A stretch of 64,000 bases of DNA. Source: Saccharicrinis sp963677245. GTDB lineage: Bacteria; Bacteroidota; Bacteroidia; Bacteroidales; Marinilabiliaceae. The notes beneath the pieces are model-generated. The model had not been told where the DNA came from. It searched no databases and worked only from the letters and a program-made list of their open reading frames with translations. Location of the stretch: positions 1,922,001-1,986,000 of the forward strand of contig OY781921.1 in NCBI GenBank assembly GCA_963677245.1, given 5' to 3'. The position numbers were made by a program, and so were the translations under genes. Below, in pieces: positions 38,001-46,614 of the stretch. Each line of letters begins with the position of its first letter. Position 1 is the stretch's first letter.

Positions 38001-39393
38001 AACTACCATTTTTGGCTCCTACCCATATATTCTGATCGGAATCCTTATAAATTACTTTGATATTATTTCCTGTTCCTATGGATTGATTTTGCTCCGGTTT
38101 CAGGTATTCTACCTTATACTTTTTCTTGGTGACTTTTAATGCCCCGGCATATTCACATCCAATCCAGATATTGCCATAATTATCTTCGGTTAAGGAAAGT
38201 AAATAATCTGAAGCCGGACTATTCATCCCTTGCTTGTAAGTATAATTTACCAGCTCATCATTGGCTTTATCGTAATAATATAAACCGTTTCCATAAGTAG
38301 TAATCCAGTAAATACCTTTATCATCAATCAAAATATTATATCGGCCATCATCAATTACCTCTGCAATTTCAGGCGCTATGAGTTGCAGTTCCTTAGAATA
38401 CCCTGTTTTTGCATCATAGTATATAACCCTTCCGGAATGGTCATAAATCCATAAATCATTATTTTCATCCAGAATAAACTGAGGCGGACTGTCGAAAGGT
38501 TCTGATGTTTTTAGCGCATTTGTCGTAAACTGGTTTGTTGTAAGATTTAATCGAAGTACATCATTCTCCCATGCCGAAACTAACAAACTATTATTATTGA
38601 TTATCGAAAAATCGAAAAAGCGGTATTTATCAGGTGATCTCAAGGGACTAACAAAAGACTGTTTACTGATATCGTATCTGTATATTATATTTTTATTGGA
38701 TAAAAAATATACCATCCCATCGTGTTCCAGTGCTTTTCTGAACGAACCATAGGATGCATCTTTATAAAACTGGGTAATATTTCCTGAGGCATCGCGCTTA
38801 TTTAAACCTTTACTACATCCAATCCATTGAGTACCTTCCGAATCCTGAAAAACAAACCTAACTTCGGTATCGCTTAATACATTTTCCTCTTTCGAATTGG
38901 AAAAAACTATTTTGGGTAGCAGATTTTCGTCCTTTTCTATTTGCACACAACCTGCATTTCCCCATAACCAAATCTCTCCATTCTCTAATTCAAGGTAATT
39001 GGTATAAAAAAGAGAACGCTTTTTATCGTTATATTGAATTGGAATAAACTGTTCAAACTGCGGATTGTAACAACTAAAGGAGTTATCGTACATTCTTACC
39101 CAGATGTATCCGTCTTTATCTTCAAAAATATCTCTAATTCTCTGATCGCTTAAGTTTGTGCTGATACCCGGTTTAGGTTTATGATTTATAAATCGTGTTC
39201 CATCATATCTGACTAAACCGTCCAAGGTGCCAATCCACACATAACCTTTTTGATCAACCAAAATACTTCGTACGGTATTTTGAGCCAAGCCATCCTGTGT
39301 ACTTATTTGAGTAAAAAGTAACTCTTCTTGTGCGTTAATACCTGTGATATAAAATGTAAAAACCAATACCAGATAGAAAACCTTCTTCATCAT
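35098..39393 (-). CDS. Hybrid two-component system regulator (HTCS)
   Basis: A 1431-residue one-protein signalling system that senses an oligosaccharide in the periplasm and controls carbohydrate genes. In order: signal peptide; two seven-bladed propellers of Reg_prop repeats (about 25-775, recurrent GYVWIGT-type blocks); Y_Y_Y domain; transmembrane helix near 875-895; HisKA with ISHEFRTPLTLI near 925; HATPase (GTGIGLELVKEF); receiver domain with phospho-acceptor in ICDVKMPEMDG near 1227; AraC-type helix-turn-helix at the C-terminus. The start is one of two adjacent ATGs (39393/39390) at the signal peptide. It sits between GH115 and GH43 and probably regulates both. Confidence 0.95.
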   Translation of the reverse strand: MMKKVFYLVLVFTFYITGINAQEELLFTQISTQDGLAQNTVRSILVDQKGYVWIGTLDGLVRYDGTRFINHKPKPGISTNLSDQRIRDIFEDKDGYIWVRMYDNSFSCYNPQFEQFIPIQYNDKKRSLFYTNYLELENGEIWLWGNAGCVQIEKDENLLPKIVFSNSKEENVLSDTEVRFVFQDSEGTQWIGCSKGLNKRDASGNITQFYKDASYGSFRKALEHDGMVYFLSNKNIIYRYDISKQSFVSPLRSPDKYRFFDFSIINNNSLLVSAWENDVLRLNLTTNQFTTNALKTSEPFDSPPQFILDENNDLWIYDHSGRVIYYDAKTGYSKELQLIAPEIAEVIDDGRYNILIDDKGIYWITTYGNGLYYYDKANDELVNYTYKQGMNSPASDYLLSLTEDNYGNIWIGCEYAGALKVTKKKYKVEYLKPEQNQSIGTGNNIKVIYKDSDQNIWVGAKNGSLYLYNNQLELKQRIKKGINPYTIEEDDKGRVWVGTKGNGIYIFDRTNYEELHHLEAIEDEESLCNNSIFDIIQDQEGHMWVASFGGGMDLISERKGQFYFKHFFDDQGNISYIRCLLQDSDGLMWAGSYDGLICFKPDDFVNNSSAYTLYSYNLGHSAGLNSNDIKALYEDSKKRLWVGTAGGGINLFDKSSEDKQGAFIKYTKEDGLPSNIIAAIMESKDSVLWVSSESGLSHFDEERNTFVNYLFSNSSYGNYYNENASLLKDNGEMLWGTLQGLLVFNPSSFVANAEVPKVELTDMLVFDQRLETGTKNSLLIASIGKVKEVVLPYDQNTFTLNFACLDLTDPSANKYSYNLEPYDQYWSTPSKNNWATYKNMVPGQYEFKVRGANADGQWNNEITTCKITILPPFWKSKYAIAAYILIMSVIAYIIFRIFIKMNGLNNAVKMEKQLTDYKLRFFTNISHEFRTPLTLIKGSIERMNDIENLPDEVSKNVNLLNRNTQQMSRLIDQLLEFRKLQNNVLTLNLEKTDISDFTLNAFYTFKEIAFQKNIDYQFDGIHEKWDVYIDRNKVEKILFNLLSNAFKFTPADGKIIVRLSKDEGNNKCVIQVADTGVGVPKDKQELLFSRFMKLNPSAEGTGIGLELVKEFIEAHKGQVSYASNPEGGSIFTIELPVDPEIYGDANFLDSNEESDNKEVAYNEDHAVKRPANPSNYKVLVIDDNYDIRQYLSEELKHHFQVEVAADGKEGLEKAISINPTLIICDVKMPEMDGLQLTKKLKEDFETSHIPVILLTALSSETIKLQGSESGADEYIMKPFSLKYLLSRAYALIEQREKLKKRFSIDISVKKAIVSEADKDQQFYDLINTIVDENLSDPEFTVAQFTQKAKLSRTIFYKKVKGLTGYSPNELIKIKRMKRAAELLLEDKYNVSEVSWKVGIEDPFYFSKCFKAQFGCAPSKYGVDTSNSVESK

Positions 39394-39579
39394 ACTTTGT
39401 AAATAAAACTCCATTACCTTTTTCTAATCTACACCTAGAAAAACTTAAACTCTAAAATTATATAAAATCCACATATAGCCTTAAATTATGATCGCTTTTT
39501 ACATGAGTTTGTATAATAATCCATCAATTTTATCCGTTAATCCTATTATCTTGCAACTATAAAAATAAAGTACACAAAA

Positions 39580-40542
39580 ATGACTATTAAACGAATTAAT
39601 CTAAAAACAATTTCAATTTTACTATTTGCGTTAATTTTTACTGCTTGCCAGGAAGAGAAAAAAGACGTTTATATGTTCTCCTATTTTGTGGGAGGCGGAC
39701 AAGATGGACTGCACTTAACCTACAGTCTAGACGGCCATAAATGGGAAAAACTTAAAAATGGAGAATCATTTTTAAAACCCAATGTTGGAAAAGATAAACT
39801 AATGCGCGACCCAAGTATTGCACAAGGTAAAGATGGTACTTTTCATATGGTATGGACTACCGGTTGGTGGGATAAAGGTATTGGATATGCTTCATCTAAA
39901 GATTTAATAAACTGGTCAGAACAAAAAAACATTCCGGTAATGGAACACATGGACTCAACCCGAAACACCTGGGCTCCTGAAGTTTTTTATGATGATGCCA
40001 GTGATTTGTTTTATATTATCTGGGCTTCTACCGTTCCTGGTGAATTTCCTGAAATAGAAACTTCTCCAAATGAAAAAGGGCTAAACCATCGTCAGTATTA
40101 TACCACAACCAAGGATTTTGAAAATTTTGCTCCAACAAAATTATTTTTCGAGCCTGGATTTAGCGTAATAGATGCAGCCATTATTAAAAGAGATTCTGAT
40201 TATATGATGGTTGTAAAAAATGAAATGTCGGCTCCTGCAGAAAAGAATTTGAGAGTGACATTCACTAAAAACTTAGCAGAAGGTTTTCCAACTGAAGTTT
40301 CAGAAAGCATCTCTGGTGATGATTGGGCAGAGGGACCAACTCCATTGCAAGTTGGTGAGTACATTTACATTTACTTTGATAAATACCGTGATAAAAAATA
40401 TGGCGCTATTCGCTCTAAGGACGGAAAAAACTGGGAAGATATTTCGGAACTAATCGGGTTACCAAGAGGTATTCGCCACGGAACAGCATTTAAAGTTTCA
40501 GAAGATGTACTAACTAATATTCAAAAACAGTTAGCTCAATAA
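39580..40542 (+). CDS. GH43-like five-bladed propeller hydrolase, lipoprotein
   Basis: A 320-residue lipoprotein (LIFTACQEEKK). Candidate catalytic residues in GH43 order: Asp77 (MRDPSIAQ), Asp198 (VIDAAII) and Glu251 (AEGPTPLQ). WGWWDKGIGYAS-type and WAPEVFYDD blocks fit arabinofuranosidase/galactanase-type members. It probably removes arabinose or galactose from the same substrate as GH115. Divergent from the HTCS gene (187 bp apart) and followed by a terminator. Confidence 0.85.
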   Translation: MTIKRINLKTISILLFALIFTACQEEKKDVYMFSYFVGGGQDGLHLTYSLDGHKWEKLKNGESFLKPNVGKDKLMRDPSIAQGKDGTFHMVWTTGWWDKGIGYASSKDLINWSEQKNIPVMEHMDSTRNTWAPEVFYDDASDLFYIIWASTVPGEFPEIETSPNEKGLNHRQYYTTTKDFENFAPTKLFFEPGFSVIDAAIIKRDSDYMMVVKNEMSAPAEKNLRVTFTKNLAEGFPTEVSESISGDDWAEGPTPLQVGEYIYIYFDKYRDKKYGAIRSKDGKNWEDISELIGLPRGIRHGTAFKVSEDVLTNIQKQLAQ

Positions 40543-40574
40543 TAAAAGAAATTACCTACCTGAAAACAACAAAA

Positions 40575-40615
40575 GGGCCTTAGCTAATTTATAGTTAGTT
40601 AAGGCTCTTTTTCTT
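40575..40615 (+). terminator. Rho-independent terminator after the GH43 gene
   Basis: GGGCCTTAGCTAA pairs with TTAGTTAAGGCTC (wobbles tolerated), followed by TTTTTCTTT. Confidence 0.8.
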
Positions 40616-40980
40616 TCTGCAAAAATGCTTTTGAGCATTAACTATCGTATTCTTGCCCGCAACCAAAAAAGAGATACATATTACCAAAGAAAGAAGTAAT
40701 TAATATCTAATGAATAATCCACTATCAGGAATCATTAAAGTCATAGAATACTCATAACGAATCTTTTCTACATAATACAGGTTTAATTTATACAATAGAC
40801 ATAAAACAACGTATTTATACACATACATTAAACTCTTTAAACATATGTGTAATTAATCCTATTTTTTAACTCATATATTGCCATTTCTTAATACATCCAT
40901 CTAATTCATGATGTATTAACATTTTTGTATGAAGCAAGAGAAACATCAATTATAGAACTCAATATTAAAATGTTTAGCAA
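40616..40980. other. Long AT-rich leader before the zincin gene
   Basis: About 365 bp after the terminator with no gene and no clear repeat. It should contain the promoter of the T9SS zincin gene, but I see no confident -33/-7 pair. Confidence 0.4.
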
Positions 40981-43053
40981 ATGACAAAACACTTAACACT
41001 CCTTTTTATCACATTATTGCAAATACTTTTTATTGCTAATACCAATGCACAAAAAACCATCTATGTACCCAATGGCTGGGATCCCAGTAATTCGGCAAGT
41101 GAGTTTACTTATGAGCGAAGCCGAGAATCGGAAAATTGTATCGTTTTTTGGCAAGAAGGTTTTGGTTCAGATCCTGTTTCTGCACCTGACGCTAACCTCC
41201 GAGTAGATGTTGATTTACTATTAGAAAGAGCTGAAAAAACCTTTCTTAAAAATCGTGACGATTTAAAGTTTGTAAACCCGGGAAACTCATATACCGATGA
41301 TTATAAATTAATCATTGCACTATATTACACTACAGAGTGGATGGCATACGGATCGGGATATGACAATATTATTGGTGGATTACAGGTAAATCCAGCTGCG
41401 GCAGGTCACGCTTCTACTATTTCTCACGAGTTAGGTCATTGTTTTCAATATCAGGTAGATTGCGACAAAGCATTAGATTCTAATATTACAGGAGGATTTA
41501 GATATGCAACAGGCCCTAATGGCAGTGTTTGGTGGGAGAATTGTGCCCAATGGCAAGCTTACGAAGTTTTTCCTGAACTAAAGTTTGAAGAAGGAAACTA
41601 TCAGACATATCTTAACTTGTGCTACCACGATGTTCTTCACGAAGGAACAAGGTATCAACAATTTTTCTTTCAGGATTATATGGTTTTTAAACAAGATCTT
41701 GATATTATAGGTAGAATATGGAAATATAGTAATGCCTCTATTCAGGAAGATCCTTTAAGTGCCTATATACGATTAGCAGGTTTAAGTACCTCGGAATTCA
41801 ATGATGAATATTACGATTATGCATCCAGAGCTGTAACCTGGGATATTCCTCAAATAAAGGAAATAGGAGAAAATTATATGGATCTTCGAGGAAGTAACAC
41901 CATGGTTAAGTCTGGAGAGTATTGGGCTATAGATGCAGCTGAGTGTATTGAAAGTTATGGTTATAATGTGATAAGGTTAAATGTGACTGATGCAGGAACA
42001 GTAAATACTGTATATTTCCAGGGTTTAGCAGGAGTGACTGGTTATAGAGCTGTTAATGTATCTGATGCTGGATGGCGTTATGGGATTGTTGCCCTTTTAA
42101 AAGATGGTACACGAGTTTATAGCGATATGCATTCTCCAAAGTATGATGGAGGAAACCCAGAGGATATTTTAACTTTTACCACTCCGGAAAATTGCTCAAA
42201 AATGTGGTTGGTTGTTTCTGGTGCACCTCAAACTTTCAGAGCTCACCAATGGGACGAGGATGAAACCAATGATGAACAATGGCCATATCAGGTCAAATTT
42301 GACAATACCAACATATATGGTGAATTTGACTTTTCCGGATCTACACCTACTGATATAACAGTTACTTATGATGTAGAACAAACGCCAACTGATGACTATT
42401 TAGCTGTTTCTATACCGGTTGATTTATTGCCTATTTGCCAGGCATTTTGTTTGTCGCTTTCGGATTTTAAGGCTGCCTTTGGTTCTAACGTTGTATATTG
42501 TGCTGTAAACCCGGATGATACTTATAATTATAACTCTACAGCCATTGCTCCAGGACACTGGTTCAATAAAAATGGTGAGGTAACTAATTATGCAAACAAT
42601 AGTTATGTGTATTCTGAATTAAAAACCGGCAATTACGTGTTCAACATTGGTCAATACCCTAATTTATGTCAGGTAGGAGACACTTATACTATTCGTCAGG
42701 CCTTTGTATTCACCCCGGAAGGAGGTGATCCTGTAACGGCAACTATTATTTTTAATTATTCAATTGTAAATGAAATTACTACGTCTGTTTCTGAAACTGA
42801 AATTCAAGGTAGTTATGTAACTATTGATGCATATCCAAACCCGGTTGAAACAAACCTGACGATAGCAGTGGATGGTTTTGATGGTGAAGTATCTGTTGCT
42901 ATTTACAACATGGAAGGACGCATCGTTAAACAAGCTGTTGAATATGTGGGCATGAGCGGAAATATTGTAATTCGATCTGTGGGTTATAAAGGCCTTGGAT
43001 TAGTAAAGGTAACTGCAGGTGAAGAGGTAAAAATGATAAAAATGATCTTTTAA
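40981..43053 (+). CDS. T9SS-exported gluzincin-like protein with DUF6055/DUF4859-like domains
   Basis: A 690-residue secreted protein. Signal peptide to TNAQKT. A metallopeptidase-like domain (about 25-280) has HELGH at residues 149-153 and a plausible third ligand Glu186 in WWENCAQW, 33 residues later, as in gluzincins. A beta-sandwich region follows (about 290-450), then a domain resembling DUF4859 (about 455-600). The last 75 residues are a T9SS sorting tail (AYPNPVETNLTI to the Lys/Ile-rich end). It could cleave a glycoprotein or act on a glycan; family assignment is from memory and tentative. It is flanked by carbohydrate genes and terminators. Confidence 0.75.
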   Translation: MTKHLTLLFITLLQILFIANTNAQKTIYVPNGWDPSNSASEFTYERSRESENCIVFWQEGFGSDPVSAPDANLRVDVDLLLERAEKTFLKNRDDLKFVNPGNSYTDDYKLIIALYYTTEWMAYGSGYDNIIGGLQVNPAAAGHASTISHELGHCFQYQVDCDKALDSNITGGFRYATGPNGSVWWENCAQWQAYEVFPELKFEEGNYQTYLNLCYHDVLHEGTRYQQFFFQDYMVFKQDLDIIGRIWKYSNASIQEDPLSAYIRLAGLSTSEFNDEYYDYASRAVTWDIPQIKEIGENYMDLRGSNTMVKSGEYWAIDAAECIESYGYNVIRLNVTDAGTVNTVYFQGLAGVTGYRAVNVSDAGWRYGIVALLKDGTRVYSDMHSPKYDGGNPEDILTFTTPENCSKMWLVVSGAPQTFRAHQWDEDETNDEQWPYQVKFDNTNIYGEFDFSGSTPTDITVTYDVEQTPTDDYLAVSIPVDLLPICQAFCLSLSDFKAAFGSNVVYCAVNPDDTYNYNSTAIAPGHWFNKNGEVTNYANNSYVYSELKTGNYVFNIGQYPNLCQVGDTYTIRQAFVFTPEGGDPVTATIIFNYSIVNEITTSVSETEIQGSYVTIDAYPNPVETNLTIAVDGFDGEVSVAIYNMEGRIVKQAVEYVGMSGNIVIRSVGYKGLGLVKVTAGEEVKMIKMIF

Positions 43054-43085
43054 GAGAAATCTATCATCTATCTAAGTATGAGTAA

Positions 43086-43122
43086 AAAGTGAACTAACTT
43101 TAAATATTAGTTCACTTTTTTT
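43086..43122 (+). terminator. Rho-independent terminator after the zincin gene
   Basis: GTGAACTAA pairs perfectly with TTAGTTCAC around an AT-rich loop, with eight T residues after the stem. Confidence 0.9.
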
Positions 43123-43754
43123 ATGCCTGTTCATTGGAAATTCATTTCTTTACGAACCTACCATTTATAGAGATTTCCTACAGTTTACAACTGCTTAATA
43201 TATATAGCTTTTCTAATTTGTGGCTGTACAATATTGATACATAATAATGAGCTATAACATGATAACAAACTAGATTACAAACCCTTAAAAAATGATTAAC
43301 AAGCTATTATAAAGTGAGGTTAATAATGAACTAATAATTGCATATTGTATATCATTAACGAATGACTAATTTGTTACTGTTTGTTATTGGTAGTTTAGCT
43401 TGGTTCGTCTAAATACATCTTTAACTCATAGAATTATTGCTTAACCTCTCTATTTACTAATAAATGTTAATGGCGTTTTAGATTCTATTAACACCTATCA
43501 ACCATAAACACTACGAAAACACAACTTTCTTAACTTCTGTTTTTCTGCTCTTTACAAACCACCACTTGAACATTGGAATTTATTATGCCGAAATTCCAAC
43601 CCTTTTTGACTAATATATCCCGCTTCTATTTTTCTCATTTGTTAATATTTGCAAACGAAAAAACACGGGATAATATTCTTTCTTACCTCTTAAGAAAATT
43701 CAGTACAACCAGACTACCACCTTAAGCTCAAATTTTAATTAAAAAATTTAGTTT
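43123..43754. other. Long non-coding leader before the ricin-domain hydrolase
   Basis: About 630 bp without a gene. It includes a perfect 9-bp stem (TTGGAATTT at 43573-43581, AAATTCCAA at 43591-43599) followed by CCCTTTTT, which may be a leader hairpin or weak terminator, and a TTAATATTTGC segment near 43645 that approximates a -7 box. The rest is plain AT-rich DNA. Confidence 0.45.
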
Positions 43755-46376
43755 ATGAAAAAAGAGTACTTTAAAAGGACAAATGCAATATCTGCATTTA
43801 TTCTGTTCATTCTTGGGATGAATCTATTCCAAATGAAGGCACAAGACAGAACCCTGTATTTCGATGTAGATGCAGCTGGTGTATCTAAGCCTATTACATG
43901 GGGACTTGACCTGGCCTGGCTTAGCGAAGGAAACATCCGAAGAGGAATTACCTTTATGGGAGGAGCCAGTAATGTAGATGTCGTAAGATCCTCATTTATT
44001 CCAAGTGATCCTATCGTGAATGGTGCACTTACAGGTGATGCGTTAGTAAATACAAATCTCCGTCTGGATATCATTAATACATGGTTAAATTCAAACACTC
44101 AAATAGTTTTAAATTGCGACCATCCATCCGTTGATGCTTCTTTTTATGGAAATGCCTCTACCTGGACTGATTTACTTGACATCACAACTACGATGCACGA
44201 AAATACAGGACGTAGTGTGGTTACCGTATCCCCATTTAACGAACCAGACTACACTGTGGCACAAGGAACCGTATCCCACTTTTATAATATTTGTGCCGAA
44301 ATGAGAAATCGTTCACGCTTTAATAATATTCGTATTAGCGGAGGAAATACGTTGAATTGTGATGTAGCGCTTGATTGGTATAATAACTTAGTCTATTATT
44401 TGGATGAAGGTAATACACATCAATTAGCAGGAAGCTTCGACAACTATGCCAACTTCTACCAAACAGTAAGAAACAACGGTGACCATGGTACTAACGACGA
44501 GCTTCATAATGTAATGGAGGCGATGGTAGGCGTTGAATATGGTATGCAAACAGGTATTTGGTGGGGAACCGCTGAATATGCTCGTGGCGAATTTTGTAAA
44601 GCCAGCGACGGGGTACGTTTGGCTTACGCAGAGCATCGTGATAACTGGACTGCAGCATCGGTTTATCGTGCACCAAGTGGAAAAGTACAAGCATTTGTTG
44701 GAGGCTCTGAAAGACAAGCTGCCACAACTTCTTATAAATTTGTATCTCAAAATAAAGCAGTATATTTTGATGGATATGGACCTTATTACGAGTACACTAT
44801 GGAATATCCTGGAGGTGCAGTTGGTAGTTATCAAAATGGACAAACAAATGCGGAAAAGGTAATCAATATTACCTGGGGTGAAGATATTCAACCTGTTATC
44901 GATGGTACTTATACAATAGTTAGCCGCCATAGTGGTAAAGTATTGGACGTTGCCGATAACTCAACTGCCGACGGAGCCAATATTCAACAATGGACTTATT
45001 CCGGTGGAACAAACCAACAATGGGTGGTTTCGCCTGTTGATTCAAGAATAGGTGGCGATTTTAGCTACTTTTCTATCATTGGTGTGGGCAGCGGAAAATC
45101 GTTGGATTTAACCAACTGGTCGTTAGACAATGGTGCCAATATACAATTATATTCAGCTGGTACCGGAGCAACACAACAGTGGTACTTGGAATATGCCGAA
45201 GATGGTTGGTTTTATATCCGAAGCAGACAAAGTGGAAAGCCGCTGGATGTGTATAACTGGAGTACTGAAGACGGTGGAAATATTGCCCAATGGGATTATG
45301 CCGGCGGAGCTAATCAACAATGGCGTTTTATCCCGGTTGGTGCTCCTGTTGAATTTGATGCACCCGTAGCTCCTTCTAATCTTTCGGGTACTGGTAATGT
45401 TTCATATATCAATCTATCATGGACAGCCAGTTCTTCATCTGATGTTGCAGGATACACTATCTATCGTGCAGCTGCCGGAGAAGCTTACAATACCATTGCA
45501 AGAAATGTAAGCTCAACATCTTATAATGACTACGATGTACAATCAGGTACCCAGTATTATTACAAAGTTATTGCAGTTGATCAATCGCTGAATCGCTCCA
45601 GCGCATCCAACGAAATAGGAGGATTAGAAACCAGTACTTCCAGCGGAGGAAGTAGCATTGCAGATGGACATGTTTATTCTTTCATTTCAAAGCTCTCTAA
45701 CAAAGCCATTGAAATATACAATGCGGGAACAGATAATGGATCTTTAATTACACAGTTTGATTACTACGGTACGAATCACCAAAAATGGATAGCTACCCAA
45801 AATTCAGATGGTACATATAGCTTTGCGTCTTCAAACTCAACGGGCAGATCGCTTGATGTACCTGCCTGCAACTTCACCAATGGTGTACAATTAAATATTT
45901 GGGACACCTATGGCAATGATTGTCAGAAATTCAATATGGAAGATATGGGTAATGGCTATTACAGAATTCATACTACAGATGACTCAAAATGTATCGACGT
46001 TTATGGCGCTTCTACAGATAATAGTGCAGCAATAGCTTTATGGGATTGTCACAGTGGTGATAACCAACAGTGGGCACTTATCGATCATGGTTTAAAAAGT
46101 GGAACAATATCGGATCCGATTTTGGAAGAGGATAACACTATAAGCATTGCTGCTTATCCAAACCCGGTTGAAACAGAATTGACTATTGCTATTGAAAATT
46201 TTGAAGGACAAGTGCTAGTGGAAATTTATAGCATGGACGGACGCCTTGAAAAACAAGTTATCGATAACATTAATATTTCTGGTAATCTTACAGTTCCTAC
46301 CTGGGGTTATAAAGGTTTAGGCTTAGTTAAAGTAACAGCAGGCAACGAAGTGAAATTATTTAAATTAAACTTTTAA
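43755..46376 (+). CDS. T9SS-exported clan-A-like glycoside hydrolase with ricin-type and FN3 modules
   Basis: An 873-residue secreted enzyme. Modules: signal peptide (1-30); catalytic-type domain (about 31-375) with a probable acid/base Glu in SPFNEPDY near 162, typical of GH30-like/clan-A barrels; a ricin-type beta-trefoil (about 384-530) with three QQW repeats; FN3 (about 536-625); a second ricin-type trefoil (about 637-780); T9SS sorting tail (about 798-873). I cannot assign the GH family; GH30-type endo-galactanase or glucuronoxylanase activity would suit the neighbourhood. The nucleophile was not identified with confidence. Confidence 0.82.
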   Translation: MKKEYFKRTNAISAFILFILGMNLFQMKAQDRTLYFDVDAAGVSKPITWGLDLAWLSEGNIRRGITFMGGASNVDVVRSSFIPSDPIVNGALTGDALVNTNLRLDIINTWLNSNTQIVLNCDHPSVDASFYGNASTWTDLLDITTTMHENTGRSVVTVSPFNEPDYTVAQGTVSHFYNICAEMRNRSRFNNIRISGGNTLNCDVALDWYNNLVYYLDEGNTHQLAGSFDNYANFYQTVRNNGDHGTNDELHNVMEAMVGVEYGMQTGIWWGTAEYARGEFCKASDGVRLAYAEHRDNWTAASVYRAPSGKVQAFVGGSERQAATTSYKFVSQNKAVYFDGYGPYYEYTMEYPGGAVGSYQNGQTNAEKVINITWGEDIQPVIDGTYTIVSRHSGKVLDVADNSTADGANIQQWTYSGGTNQQWVVSPVDSRIGGDFSYFSIIGVGSGKSLDLTNWSLDNGANIQLYSAGTGATQQWYLEYAEDGWFYIRSRQSGKPLDVYNWSTEDGGNIAQWDYAGGANQQWRFIPVGAPVEFDAPVAPSNLSGTGNVSYINLSWTASSSSDVAGYTIYRAAAGEAYNTIARNVSSTSYNDYDVQSGTQYYYKVIAVDQSLNRSSASNEIGGLETSTSSGGSSIADGHVYSFISKLSNKAIEIYNAGTDNGSLITQFDYYGTNHQKWIATQNSDGTYSFASSNSTGRSLDVPACNFTNGVQLNIWDTYGNDCQKFNMEDMGNGYYRIHTTDDSKCIDVYGASTDNSAAIALWDCHSGDNQQWALIDHGLKSGTISDPILEEDNTISIAAYPNPVETELTIAIENFEGQVLVEIYSMDGRLEKQVIDNINISGNLTVPTWGYKGLGLVKVTAGNEVKLFKLNF

Positions 46377-46407
46377 GATAAATTCATATTTCTCTAATCA
46401 ATTAGTT

Positions 46408-46436
46408 AAGGCTACTTCTCGGAGTAGCCTTTTTTC
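46408..46436 (+). terminator. Rho-independent terminator after the ricin-domain hydrolase
   Basis: AAGGCTACT pairs with AGTAGCCTT around a TCTCGG loop, followed by a T-tract. Confidence 0.92.
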
Positions 46437-46614
46437 ATTTATCTATAAATTTTGAATTGAAATAAGAAAAGACTGTATTTTATCTATTAGCATACATTAT
46501 TCCGTATATACCTAAAAACTTACAGAAGTGCCGAATTTATCATCTTTAAGTATCTACGACTTAGTTATCTTTACAATTGTATTAAATCTAAAAAACAACG
46601 AAAAAAGGTTAAAG

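Noticed and set aside
44424..44930. 168-codon antisense frame within the ricin-domain hydrolase
   Set aside because: It lies opposite a well-supported catalytic domain and has no motifs of its own.
46528..46614. N-terminal extension of the GH2 gene
   Set aside because: The extension precedes the lipoprotein signal, which must be N-terminal for export; the start was set at 46615.
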